A stretch of 13,694 nucleotides of DNA, from NCBI GenBank assembly GCA_051745395.1, contig JBNJEA010000085.1, positions 1 to 13,694 on the forward strand, written 5' to 3'. A program made the position numbers and the translations under genes. Under the pieces are notes generated by a model. It saw nothing but the letters and a program-made list of their open reading frames with translations, ran no database searches and was not told the origin of the DNA. Source of the DNA: JBNJEA01 sp051745395. Its GTDB lineage: Bacteria > Desulfobacterota > Desulfobacteria > Desulfobacterales > Desulfosalsimonadaceae. Position 1 is the first letter of the stretch, and each line of letters starts with the position of its first letter. Shown here in pieces: positions 1 through 6,572 of this stretch.

Positions 1-14
1 TCTTTCTGCCCTCT

Positions 15-94
15 CAGTCCCTCAGTCCCTCAGTCCCTCAGTCCCTCAGTCCCTCAGTCCCTTAGTGCCTCAGTCCCTCAGTCCCTCAGCCCCT
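15..94. repeat. 8-bp tandem repeat at the 3' end of phoR
   Basis: Ten units with an exact 8-bp period (CAGTCCCT on the plus strand, CTGAGGGA on the coding strand of phoR). Units begin at 15, 23, 31, 39, 47, 55, 63 (variant TTAGTGCC), 71, 79 and 87. The phoR stop codon (TGA, minus strand, 78-80) lies inside the array, so the last few PhoR residues are encoded by repeat sequence. In the phoR sense direction this 8-mer places a TGA in all three frames within 24 bp. On the other strand all frames are open. A closely related array follows pstS at 3633-3704, also in the sense direction of its gene. Confidence 0.9.
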
Positions 95-1862
95 CTTCTT
101 CCCCCCGCGGCAGCGTAAAATAAAACACGCTGCCCGCTGCCCGGCTGGCCGGCGGGCTTTTGACCCAGATGCGTCCGCCCATGCCGGCGACGGCATTTTT
201 GCAGATGGCAAGGCCTAACCCCGTGCCCCCGGACTGCCTGCTGCGTTCCTTGTCGATACGGTAGAAGCGCTCAAATATCCGGTCCTGGTGTTTGGGCGCA
301 ATGCCTGGCCCGTCGTCTGCGATGGCGAACAGCATTTCCTTTTCTTTTTTTTGGCAAAAAACGGCAATGGATTTGCCGGACGGGGTGAAGCGGACCGCAT
401 TGTGGATCAGGTTTTCAAATATGCGAATCAAAGTGCTTTCATCCGCCTTGACCGGAATGGGCGCTGTCAGCCGGTTGTCCAGTTGAATCTGCTTGTCTTC
501 GGCCATGGGCAGGCAGGTCTGCCAGGCTGTTTCAAAACATTTTGCCGCATCGATTGTCAATCGGTGTTGGGAAAGCGGCTTTTCCTGCAACCGGGTTAAC
601 TGCAACAAGTCGTTGACAATATTTGACATTTGGCTGGTGTTTTTCTGTATGGTGGTCAAAAAGGAGCGAGCATCTTCCGGCAGGGCGAAATTGCCCGAAA
701 GCAGGGTCTCCACGTATCCCTTGATGGAAGTCAGCGGCGTTTTGAGCTCATGGGAGACATTGGCGACAAAATCCTGCCGGATTTTCTCGATCCGCCGGCT
801 CTGGCTGATATTGTGAAATACGCCCAAAACCCCGCCTTCCGGGATCCGAACCAGGTAGACCTCGTAAAAGGTGCTTTCATCGACCGTCAGGGTAAAGCTG
901 TGTTTTTTCTCTCCGGCGATGACCCGGTCGCAGGCCGCCTGGACGTCGGCGTTGATAAAAATCTCCATGGGCTGTTTGCCGATACAGTTTTGATGACAGC
1001 GCGTCATTTGCTCCAGGGTCTTGTTAATCGATTTGATCCGGCCGTTTCGGTCCAGCAGCATCACCCCTTCGCGCATGTTTTCGAGAATGGCTTCGAGTTC
1101 CTGCTTTTGTTCGGAAATAATGGTCATCTGATAAGAAATTTTATCGGCCATGTCGTTGATCGCCGCGGAAAGCTGGTAAAATTCCTGGCTGGCCCCTGCC
1201 AGGTAGCGGTGGGAATAGTCGCCGCCGCCGATGGCCTTGATTCTTTCAATGATTTCATAAACCGGGTTTTCCAGTTTCCGCGACAGGTAGAGGCTCAGCA
1301 GAAAGGTCAGGCCGAAAATCAGGGCAAGCCCGGCCCAGAACTGTCTGGCATAGGCGTTGAGCTGTTGTTCCACGGCGGACAGGGGCACGGCCAGCCGGAG
1401 AAACAGCGGTGACTTCCGGACGGGAAGCTCAACTGTTTGAGCGGCGTAAATCAGCCGACGGCCAAGGGTCTGGCTAAACCGCAGGGAAGAGGCCCGGCCC
1501 CGTTTTTGCGCGGCCACGATTTCCGGCCGGCCGGCATGATTGTCCAAAAACTTGATTTCGTCAAACGGCACGGCAGAATCGGCCATGACCGCGCCGCCGC
1601 TGGTGATCAGCGAGATGCGGTAATCGAGTTTGCCGGCCACCTGGCCGCACCATTCGTCGATGGCCTGCGGGGAATCAAAGGGTTGATCCCGGTGAATCAT
1701 CCAGTCAATAAAGTCGAGATGCGAAAATGCCTCCTTTTTGGACGAGGCAACGATGGCTTCTTTCATGCTGTCATACACATAGACACCCGGCAGGCAGATG
1801 GCGATCAGCAAAACCAGCCAGAAGGAAAGCAGCAGTCGCGTTTTAAACCGGATAAATTTCAT
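78..1862 (-). CDS. phoR: PhoR-type phosphate-sensing histidine kinase
   Basis: This is a membrane sensor kinase that phosphorylates PhoB when phosphate is scarce. The 594-residue protein has a membrane segment at about 8-30, an extracytoplasmic domain of about 140 residues, and a second membrane segment at about 174-193. A HAMP linker (about 195-247) and a PAS domain (about 255-355) follow. The HisKA box is FVANVSHELKTPLTSIKGY, with phospho-acceptor H371. The ATPase domain has an N box (ENLIHNAVRFTP, about 483-494), G1 (DDGPGI, 516-521), F box (RIFERFYRID) and G2 (GGTGLGLAI, 545-553). The periplasmic domain makes it the long PhoR form rather than the short E. coli form. The start ATG directly follows the phoB stop (TAGATG), so the two are surely co-transcribed and probably translationally coupled. 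The C-terminus (GLRD) and stop come from an 8-bp tandem repeat, which suggests the original 3' end was altered by repeat growth. Assignment to PhoR rather than another kinase rests on the phoB and pst neighbours. Confidence 0.93.
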   Translation of the reverse strand: MKFIRFKTRLLLSFWLVLLIAICLPGVYVYDSMKEAIVASSKKEAFSHLDFIDWMIHRDQPFDSPQAIDEWCGQVAGKLDYRISLITSGGAVMADSAVPFDEIKFLDNHAGRPEIVAAQKRGRASSLRFSQTLGRRLIYAAQTVELPVRKSPLFLRLAVPLSAVEQQLNAYARQFWAGLALIFGLTFLLSLYLSRKLENPVYEIIERIKAIGGGDYSHRYLAGASQEFYQLSAAINDMADKISYQMTIISEQKQELEAILENMREGVMLLDRNGRIKSINKTLEQMTRCHQNCIGKQPMEIFINADVQAACDRVIAGEKKHSFTLTVDESTFYEVYLVRIPEGGVLGVFHNISQSRRIEKIRQDFVANVSHELKTPLTSIKGYVETLLSGNFALPEDARSFLTTIQKNTSQMSNIVNDLLQLTRLQEKPLSQHRLTIDAAKCFETAWQTCLPMAEDKQIQLDNRLTAPIPVKADESTLIRIFENLIHNAVRFTPSGKSIAVFCQKKEKEMLFAIADDGPGIAPKHQDRIFERFYRIDKERSRQSGGTGLGLAICKNAVAGMGGRIWVKSPPASRAAGSVFYFTLPRGEEEGLRD

Positions 1863-2552
1863 CTATGATTCCGTAAATCGGTAGCCGATGCCCCGAATGG
1901 TTTCGATGTCTTCGGAATAGGGAGCAATTTTCTGCCGCAGCCGTCGGATATGGGTGTCCACGGTTCTGGCGTACCCGTCGAACTGATACCCCCAGACCCG
2001 GTCCAGGAGTTGATCCCGGGTGCGGACCTTGCCCTTGTGCTGCACAAGTTCGAGCAGCAGGTTGAATTCGGTCAGGGTCAGCTGTAGCGTTTCATTGCCG
2101 ATCTGGACCTGGTAGCGGTCCGGATCGATCACTAATTCCTTGTGGCGCATCAGGGCGGTATTTTCCCCCTTCGGCGTGCTGCGTCGCAGGATGGCCCGGA
2201 TGCGCAGCAGCAGTTCCCGCGGGGAAAACGGTTTGACGATATAGTCGTCTGCCCCGAGTTCAAAGCCGACAATCCGGTCGATTTCCTCGCCTTTGGCGGT
2301 CAGCATAATGATATGCGTGTTTTCGGTGGCCTCGTTGCGTTTTAAGGTTTTGCAGACTTCGAGTCCATCCCTGCCGGGCAGCATCAGGTCCAGGATGATT
2401 AAGTCGGGCCGCTGTTCAATGGCCATTTCAAGCCCTTCGCTGCCGTTTCCGGACGTCAGGGTCTGATAGCCATCGTCGCGCAGATGCCAATCGATAAGGT
2501 TTAAAATGTCGGTGTCGTCTTCGATGATCAGGATGGTTTTTGTCATTTTCAT
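1863..2552 (-). CDS. phoB: PhoB-type response regulator
   Basis: This is the transcriptional activator of the phosphate-starvation regulon. The 229-residue protein is OmpR/PhoB type. The receiver domain (about 5-120) has the acidic cluster EDD at 11-13, phospho-acceptor D55 in LIILDLMLPG, T85 and K107 in the ADDYIVKPFS motif. The C-terminal winged-helix domain (about 135-227) contains LTLTEFNLLLELVQHKGKV, then RTVDTHIRRLRQKI and the terminal RGIGYRF typical of the family. Length matches PhoB. It is the first gene of a minus-strand operon with phoR. No good Shine-Dalgarno lies before the chosen ATG (MKMTKT); the second in-frame ATG two codons later is an alternative. A row of four PhoB-like half-sites and a matching -10 lie 60-110 bp upstream on the same strand, so autoregulation is likely. 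Confidence 0.94.
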   Translation of the reverse strand: MKMTKTILIIEDDTDILNLIDWHLRDDGYQTLTSGNGSEGLEMAIEQRPDLIILDLMLPGRDGLEVCKTLKRNEATENTHIIMLTAKGEEIDRIVGFELGADDYIVKPFSPRELLLRIRAILRRSTPKGENTALMRHKELVIDPDRYQVQIGNETLQLTLTEFNLLLELVQHKGKVRTRDQLLDRVWGYQFDGYARTVDTHIRRLRQKIAPYSEDIETIRGIGYRFTES

Positions 2553-2573
2553 TCATAGAGGTTTATTTTTGAT

Positions 2574-2597
2574 AAAAAAAACCGAAGGCTTTTTTTG
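2574..2597. other. A-tract/T-tract hairpin in the phoB leader
   Basis: An eight-A run, the sequence CCGAAGGC and a seven-T run form a small, symmetrical, weak hairpin between the predicted phoB start site and its ATG. It resembles a minimal intrinsic terminator in either direction but has only two or three GC pairs. It could be a leader attenuator or simply an AT-rich leader. The role is uncertain. Confidence 0.25.
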
Positions 2598-2611
2598 ATT
2601 CAAACAACCAA

Positions 2612-2664
2612 ATGGTAATCGAAGACTGTGACAGTAATGTGAAGGGTTTGTGATAAATTTGTGA
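2612..2664 (-). promoter_or_regulatory. PhoB half-site array and promoter of phoBR
   Basis: Read on the minus strand, TCACA occurs four times at exactly 11-bp spacing (plus-strand TGTGA at 2627, 2638, 2649 and 2660). The copy nearest phoB is a full TGTCACA. PhoB binds direct repeats of TGTCA-like half-sites spaced by 11 bp. Exactly 10 bp after the last half-site comes TACCAT (2617-2612), which matches TATAAT at four positions. This is the same box-to-minus-10 distance as in well-known E. coli Pho promoters such as phoA. The predicted start is near 2605, leaving a leader of about 50 nt. It implies positive autoregulation of phoBR. The 11-bp periodicity is seen directly; the function is inferred. 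Confidence 0.7.
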
Positions 2665-2672
2665 AACCCCGT

Positions 2673-2696
2673 ATTGTGGTCATGATTGTGGTCATG
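2673..2696. repeat. Perfect 12-bp tandem duplication (ATTGTGGTCATG x2)
   Basis: Two identical 12-mers lie side by side between the phoB-directed and pstS-directed half-site sets. GGTCAT resembles a PhoB half-site, but the 12-bp spacing is out of phase with the 11-bp rule. It may be an extra operator or a recent slippage duplication. Confidence 0.7.
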
Positions 2697-2697
2697 T

Positions 2698-2741
2698 TTT
2701 CACTGGATTGTCACATAAATGTCAAATTGTGTGGGTATGGT
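2698..2741 (+). promoter_or_regulatory. Pho box and promoter of pstS
   Basis: TTGTCACATAAATGTCAA at 2708-2725 is a close match to the Pho box, with TGTCA at 2709 and 2720 (11-bp spacing). A weaker in-phase half-site, TTTCA, lies at 2698. Ten bp after the box is TATGGT (2736-2741), a plausible -10. In this layout the second half-site takes the place of a -35 element, as in PhoB-activated promoters. The predicted start is near 2748, giving a leader of about 60 nt. Confidence 0.8.
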
Positions 2742-2810
2742 GTCTTTGTACGATGCATCGGGAATCATTTCCAATACATTTAATATCAAAAAAAGGGAGG
2801 CAATAAAACG

Positions 2811-3632
2811 ATGAAAATGAAAAATCGGTTGATACAGTTTGCTGTGACGGCTCTGTTGACCATGGCAGTGGGAATTGGTGCCGCATGGGGGCAAACCCTG
2901 GAACTCAAGGGATCGACAACGGTATTGCCCGTTGCGCAGAAGGCGGCTGAAGCCTTCATGGAGGCCTATCCCGAAATCAATGTCTCCGTGTCCGGGGGCG
3001 GTTCCGGAAACGGGGTCAAGGCGTTGGTCGACGGGAGCACCGACGTTGCCAATGCATCGCGGTTTATCAAAACCAAAGAGGTGAAGCGGGCCGTGGAAAA
3101 CGGTGTTTATCCCGTACCGTTCGGCATCGCCTTTGATTGCATCGTTCCGGTGGTGCATCCGTCCAATCCGGTTGACGATCTTTCCACCAAGCAGTTAAAG
3201 GGCATCTATGAAGGCCGGATCAAAAACTGGAAAGAAGTCGGTGGAAAGGACATGCGTATTGTGGTAATTTCCCGGGATACCTCCTCGGGCACCTATGAGG
3301 TATGGGAAGACCGGGTGCTCGACGGTGGCCGGGTTTTTCCCGGTGCGTCGCTTCAGGCCTCCAACGGGGCGGTATCCCAGGCCATTTCAAAAAACAAGTT
3401 TGCCATTGGCTACGTGGGGCTGAGCTATTTGAACAAGGAATTAAAGGCCCTCAGCGTAAACGGCGTAAAAGCCAGCGTGGACACCGCCGCGGCATTTCCG
3501 GTCAGCCGGAATCTTTTCATGTTTACCCAGGGCTGGCCGTCGGGGACGACCATGAAGTTTATCAATTTCATGATGCACCCGGACAAGGGGCAGCAGATTG
3601 TATCGGATGTGGGGTATGTGCCTTTGTATTAA
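2811..3632 (+). CDS. pstS: PstS phosphate-binding protein of the Pst ABC transporter
   Basis: This is a periplasmic receptor that captures inorganic phosphate and delivers it to PstCA. The 273-residue precursor has a signal peptide (basic MKMKNR, hydrophobic core to about residue 24, likely cleavage after AWG near residue 27). The mature part starts with LELKGSTTVLPVAQ. The phosphate-contact motifs are GSTTV, SGGGSGNGVKAL (about 62-72) and SRDTSSGTYE (about 154-163). It belongs to the compact PstS form of about 250 mature residues found in many non-enteric bacteria. AGGGAGG lies 10 nt before the ATG. It sits divergent from phoBR behind a clear Pho box. The 8-bp repeat array begins at the base after its TAA stop. 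The 270-bp gap to pstC is unusually long for a pst operon. Confidence 0.95.
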   Translation: MKMKNRLIQFAVTALLTMAVGIGAAWGQTLELKGSTTVLPVAQKAAEAFMEAYPEINVSVSGGGSGNGVKALVDGSTDVANASRFIKTKEVKRAVENGVYPVPFGIAFDCIVPVVHPSNPVDDLSTKQLKGIYEGRIKNWKEVGGKDMRIVVISRDTSSGTYEVWEDRVLDGGRVFPGASLQASNGAVSQAISKNKFAIGYVGLSYLNKELKALSVNGVKASVDTAAAFPVSRNLFMFTQGWPSGTTMKFINFMMHPDKGQQIVSDVGYVPLY

Positions 3633-3704
3633 GGGGCTGAGGCACTGAGGCACTGAGGCACTGAGGGACTGAGGCACTGAGGGACTGAGGGGCTGAGGGG
3701 CTGA
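3633..3704. repeat. 8-bp tandem repeat directly after the pstS stop
   Basis: CTGA recurs at 3637, 3645, 3653, 3661, 3669, 3677, 3685, 3693 and 3701, an exact 8-bp period, with units GGGGCTGA, GGCACTGA and GGGACTGA. The first base after the pstS TAA begins the array. It is the same repeat family and the same sense orientation as the array closing phoR at 15-94. It has a TGA in all three forward frames. Confidence 0.92.
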
Positions 3705-3739
3705 GGTTGAGTTTCCGGTGGTGTCAGGTTTCAGGGGGA

Positions 3740-3801
3740 AGGTGTGAGGTGTAAGGTGTGAGGTGCAGGGTCTGAGGAATAAGGTGTAAGGTGTAAGGGG
3801 A
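3740..3801. repeat. 7-bp tandem repeat (AGGTGTR) in the pstS-pstC gap
   Basis: About nine units of a degenerate 7-mer lie in register: AGGTGTG (3740), AGGTGTA, AGGTGTG, AGGTGCA, GGGTCTG, AGGAATA, AGGTGTA (3782), AGGTGTA (3789) and AGGGGAT. The tract is strongly purine-rich on the pst coding strand, like the adjacent 8-bp array. It is probably a slippage-type intergenic repeat. Confidence 0.8.
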
Positions 3802-3885
3802 TAGGGTCTAAGGTAAACCGAAATTCAGGGTCAAAAAACTCAGTGCCTGACAGGCGCTTCCCCCTTACACCTTTGATTTTTTACT
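3788..3885 (+). terminator. Possible long hairpin with T-tract before pstC
   Basis: AAGGTGTAAGGGG at 3788-3800 (end of the 7-bp repeat) is perfectly complementary to CCCCTTACACCTT at 3861-3873, which is followed by TTGATTTTTT. The 60-nt loop is long for an intrinsic terminator, so efficiency would be poor. It could partly separate pstS expression from pstCA, or be a chance result of the repeat sequence. Confidence 0.3.
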
Positions 3886-3902
3886 GACATTGGTGATGGA
3901 AA

Positions 3903-4799
3903 ATGTTTGGGATGCGACGACAAAAAAAGGAAAAGGTCATCCGCTGGTTTTTTTTCACGGTGGCCTTTGTCTCTATCGCGGTGTTGCTGTTGATCCTGTT
4001 TTTCCTGGTAAAGGAAGGCGTGCCGGTTTTTCAGACGGTATCGGTTAAGGATTTTATTTTCGGTCAGTACTGGTATCCGACTTCGGATCCGCCGGATTTC
4101 GGCATCCTGCCGCTGATTCTGGCATCGCTGTATGTAACGATGTTTTCGGCCGCCCTGGCGGTGCCGCTCGGCGTGATGACGGCCATTTATCTTGCCGAAA
4201 TCGCCACGCCGCGCTTAAAGGAGATCGCAAAGCCCACCGTGGAGCTTTTGGCGTCTCTGCCCTCCGTGGTGATCGGTTTTTTCGGCATGGTGGTGGTCGC
4301 CCCTTTTCTCCAGGAGACCTTTAATCTGCCCACGGGTTTGAACCTGTTTAACGCGTCTTTGATGCTGGCGTTTATGTCGGTGCCCACCATATGCACCATC
4401 GCCGAAGACGCCATCAGCAGCGTGCCGGCAGAGCTGAAAGAGGCGTCTTTGGCCCTGGGGGCCAATCATATTGAAAGCATTTTCCGGGTCATTTTGCCGG
4501 CCTCGCTTTCCGGGATCAGCACGGGCATCATCCTGGGCATGTCCCGGGCCGTGGGCGAGACGATGGTCGTGTTGATGGTCGCCGGTGGTGCGGCCATGAT
4601 ACCGGGTTCGCTGTTTGACCCGGTCCGGCCCATGCCCGCCTCCATTGCCGCGGAAATGGCCGAAGCGCCGTTTCAGAGCGAACACTACTATGCCCTGTTT
4701 GCCATCGGGATGGTGTTGTTTGTTTTCAATCTGGCGTTTAATTCGATCGCCGATTATATCTCGCACAAGCATCGTCAGGTGGGGGCGGCAACCCTTTAA
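3903..4799 (+). CDS. pstC: PstC phosphate ABC transporter permease
   Basis: This is one of the two inner-membrane subunits that form the phosphate channel. The 298-residue protein has about six membrane segments. The first is at about 14-36 and the last at about 262-284, with the others at about 68-98, 118-137, 150-166 and 203-230. The cytoplasmic EAA loop that docks on the ATPase is visible as KEASLALGANHIESIFRVIL (about 179-198). LLASLPSVVIGFFGM (about 115-129) is typical of PstC/PstA. Being upstream of PstA and lacking the PstA-type ending supports PstC. The start ATG has only a weak GGTGAT-like ribosome site; an in-frame ATG three codons later is the alternative. It is followed after 18 bp by pstA. 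Confidence 0.92.
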   Translation: MFGMRRQKKEKVIRWFFFTVAFVSIAVLLLILFFLVKEGVPVFQTVSVKDFIFGQYWYPTSDPPDFGILPLILASLYVTMFSAALAVPLGVMTAIYLAEIATPRLKEIAKPTVELLASLPSVVIGFFGMVVVAPFLQETFNLPTGLNLFNASLMLAFMSVPTICTIAEDAISSVPAELKEASLALGANHIESIFRVILPASLSGISTGIILGMSRAVGETMVVLMVAGGAAMIPGSLFDPVRPMPASIAAEMAEAPFQSEHYYALFAIGMVLFVFNLAFNSIADYISHKHRQVGAATL

Positions 4800-4817
4800 T
4801 CAGTCAAATGGACAGCA

Positions 4818-5714
4818 ATGAAGGCTATGACACAGACGCAAAACACCAACCGGCTTTCCCTGACAACCGGCCGCCGCCGGAACCTTTTGCAGGCGTCGAT
4901 GTTTACGCTGTTTCGGGCGGCGGCCCTGATCAATGCGCTGGCGCTGTTTATTATCGTTTTTTTTCTGGTGAAAAACGGCTGGCATGCCATTTCCTGGGAG
5001 TTTTTAACCGAAAAGCCGGTCGATTCCATGACCGGCGGCGGGATAATGCCGTGCATTGTCGGCACCGTCTATTTAAGCGTCGGGGCCATGGCCATTGCCA
5101 TGCCCCTGGGGATCGCCTCGGCCATTTATTTAAACGAATACGCCCGGCAGGGATTTGTCGTCCGGGCCCTCCGGTTTGGCATCAACAATCTGGCCGGCGT
5201 GCCCTCCGTGGTTTTCGGGCTGTTCGGGCTGGCGTTTTTCGTGACCTGGATGGGACTCGGGGTCAGCATCCTGTCCGGGGCGCTGACCCTGGCCTTTTTA
5301 ACCCTTCCTGTGGTCATCGGCACCTCCGAGGAAGCCCTCCGCTCGGTGCCCGATACCTACCGGGAGGCATCCCTGGGCCTCGGCGCCACCAAATGGCAGA
5401 CCATTTACCGCGTGGTGCTGCCGGCGGCCTTTCCCGCCATGATTACCGGCGCCATCCTTTCCCTGAGCCGGGCGGCCGGTGAAACCGCGGCCATCATGTT
5501 TACCGCGGCGGTTTACTACACCACCCGGCTGCCGGATTCCGTGCTCGATCCGGTCATGGCGCTGCCCTATCATATCTACGTGCTGGCCACGGCGGGCACC
5601 GAAATCGAAAAGACCCGCCCCCTGCAATACGGCACCGCCCTGGTGCTCATCGCCCTGGTGCTCGGCATGAACCTGATCGCCATCTATTACCGCGCCCGCC
5701 TGCGGAAAAAGTAG
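4818..5714 (+). CDS. pstA: PstA phosphate ABC transporter permease
   Basis: This is the partner permease of PstC in the inner membrane. The 298-residue protein has a basic N-terminus, a membrane segment at about 33-51, a large hydrophobic core from about 78 to 230, and a C-terminal membrane segment at about 270-290 ending in the basic RARLRKK. The EAA loop is REASLGLGATKWQTIYRVVL (about 182-201). LAGVPSVVFGLFGLAFF (about 125-141) and LSRAAGETAAIMFTAA (about 215-230) are standard PstA motifs. The gene starts 18 bp after pstC. No convincing Shine-Dalgarno was found; translational coupling to pstC is likely. pstB and phoU, which usually follow directly, are absent. The next 860 bp are repeats. 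Confidence 0.92.
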   Translation: MKAMTQTQNTNRLSLTTGRRRNLLQASMFTLFRAAALINALALFIIVFFLVKNGWHAISWEFLTEKPVDSMTGGGIMPCIVGTVYLSVGAMAIAMPLGIASAIYLNEYARQGFVVRALRFGINNLAGVPSVVFGLFGLAFFVTWMGLGVSILSGALTLAFLTLPVVIGTSEEALRSVPDTYREASLGLGATKWQTIYRVVLPAAFPAMITGAILSLSRAAGETAAIMFTAAVYYTTRLPDSVLDPVMALPYHIYVLATAGTEIEKTRPLQYGTALVLIALVLGMNLIAIYYRARLRKK

Positions 5715-5741
5715 TAAAAATCCCTGCCCTTGCACTCTTGG

Positions 5742-6078
5742 CTGCCCGGGGGCGGATACAAGGAACTTTCTCGCTCAAAAAGTCTTTTGCCGGTCAGGCA
5801 TTTGCCGCTAAATTTCTCAAAGCCTGTTTGAAAACGTTCTCTTTTTGCCAATTTCGGCGTCAGGCGAAAAATTTTAATCCTCAAAATACTAATGTATTCC
5901 TGCGGTTAAAATTTTTCGCCTTCCTTGAACTTGGCCAAAATCGAACATTCTCAAACAGGCTTACACTCGGGCTCTTGCCCTCAAACAGTGAGAAATTTTT
6001 ACGCGGCGCAAAGGGCCCGCCTTTTCGGCAAAACCCTTTCATTTCGCTCGAAAGCCCCTTGTATCCGCCCCCGGGCAG
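5742..6078. repeat. Long fold-back element 1, about 337 bp
   Basis: The outer ends are perfectly inverted 22-bp arms (5742-5763 and 6057-6078; the left arm begins CTGCCCGGGGGCGGATAC). Inside are further nested inverted pairs: GCCTGTTTGA (5822-5831) with its complement at 5951-5960, and GGCGAAAAATTTTAA (5863-5877) with 5906-5920, around an AATAC/GTATT centre near 5892. The right half carries about 37 bp more than the left, so pairing is imperfect. There is no credible coding sequence inside, no transposase and no obvious target-site duplication. It looks like a non-autonomous interspersed repeat or a large structured RNA/DNA element. Copy number elsewhere cannot be seen from this window. Confidence 0.85.
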
Positions 6079-6217
6079 GGCAATGCCGTACTTTCCGAAA
6101 GCAATAAATACAAAATCGTTTCGCTTTCCGAATTTAGGGAGATTTCTACGGGCACTAAAGCATGACCATCTACCGGCATGTGGGAATACGGAAAAGTTTG
6201 GGAACACCGGGGGCTGA
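6079..6217. other. Spacer between the two fold-back elements
   Basis: This is a non-coding stretch with CTTTCCGAA occurring twice (about 6092 and 6124). No open frame with a ribosome site and no promoter pair stands out. It may be the flank of either repeat element. Confidence 0.4.
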
Positions 6218-6466
6218 GCAGGCGATGGGGGGCTGCTTTGAGCGATTGTATCTGGAGGCCCGTACGTTTTCTTAGGCGCATCGGGTGGGGGAAACCCCAC
6301 CGAATCGAAGTCGGGTCGGGTTGAGCGGCACCGTCGTAAGGGGCATGACAGGGCTTTGTCGAGCCGGGTCGTGAGAGTGGGGTGGGGGCAGGAATGCCCC
6401 CGCCCGATGCGCCTTAGAAAACAAGGGCCGGAAGATAAAAGCGAAAAGCAGTGCCCCATCGCCTGC
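6218..6466. repeat. Long fold-back element 2, about 249 bp
   Basis: GCAGGCGATGGGG at 6218-6230 is inverted at 6454-6466. GGCGCATCGGG at 6275-6285 is inverted at 6403-6413. Between these, arms such as GCTGCTTT/AAAGCAG-like and GTTTTCT/AGAAAAC also pair, giving imperfect arms of about 70 bp around a GC-rich centre of about 105 bp with CCCCAC/GTGGGG pairs. It is unrelated in sequence to the element just upstream. There is no coding sequence with a ribosome site and no transposase. It is probably another non-autonomous repeat family. Confidence 0.8.
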
Positions 6467-6488
6467 GGCAAGCATGTTCAGGGTTGTT

Positions 6489-6530
6489 AAAAAAAAGAGC
6501 GGGCGCCAAAACCCGGCAACCCGCTCTTTT
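6489..6530 (-). terminator. Intrinsic terminator of the porin gene
   Basis: A perfect 11-bp stem, AAAAGAGCGGG (6493-6503) and CCCGCTCTTTT (6520-6530), has a 16-nt loop. On the minus strand it ends in a run of eight T. It lies 43 bp after the porin stop. The T/A symmetry lets it work in both directions, so it also blocks read-through from the pst side. Confidence 0.9.
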
Positions 6531-6572
6531 GTACTGTGCTGAAAATGTAAGACCGATTACGGTTTCAATGGA

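Noticed and set aside
15..94. The direct repeats at the window start as a CRISPR array
   Set aside because: The period is 8 bp with no spacers, so it is a simple tandem repeat.
630..1412. A 260-codon open frame on the plus strand opposite phoR
   Set aside because: It overlaps the HAMP, PAS and HisKA coding region of phoR in antisense and shows no recognisable protein features.
4215..4772. A 185-codon frame antisense to pstC, and an alternative plus frame at 4808-5482 over pstA
   Set aside because: Both are low-complexity His/Gly/Arg-rich shadows of clear permease genes.
5738..6471. Open frames of 159 and 196 codons in the pstA-porin gap
   Set aside because: They run through the two inverted-repeat elements, have no ribosome sites and translate to repeat-derived sequence on both strands.
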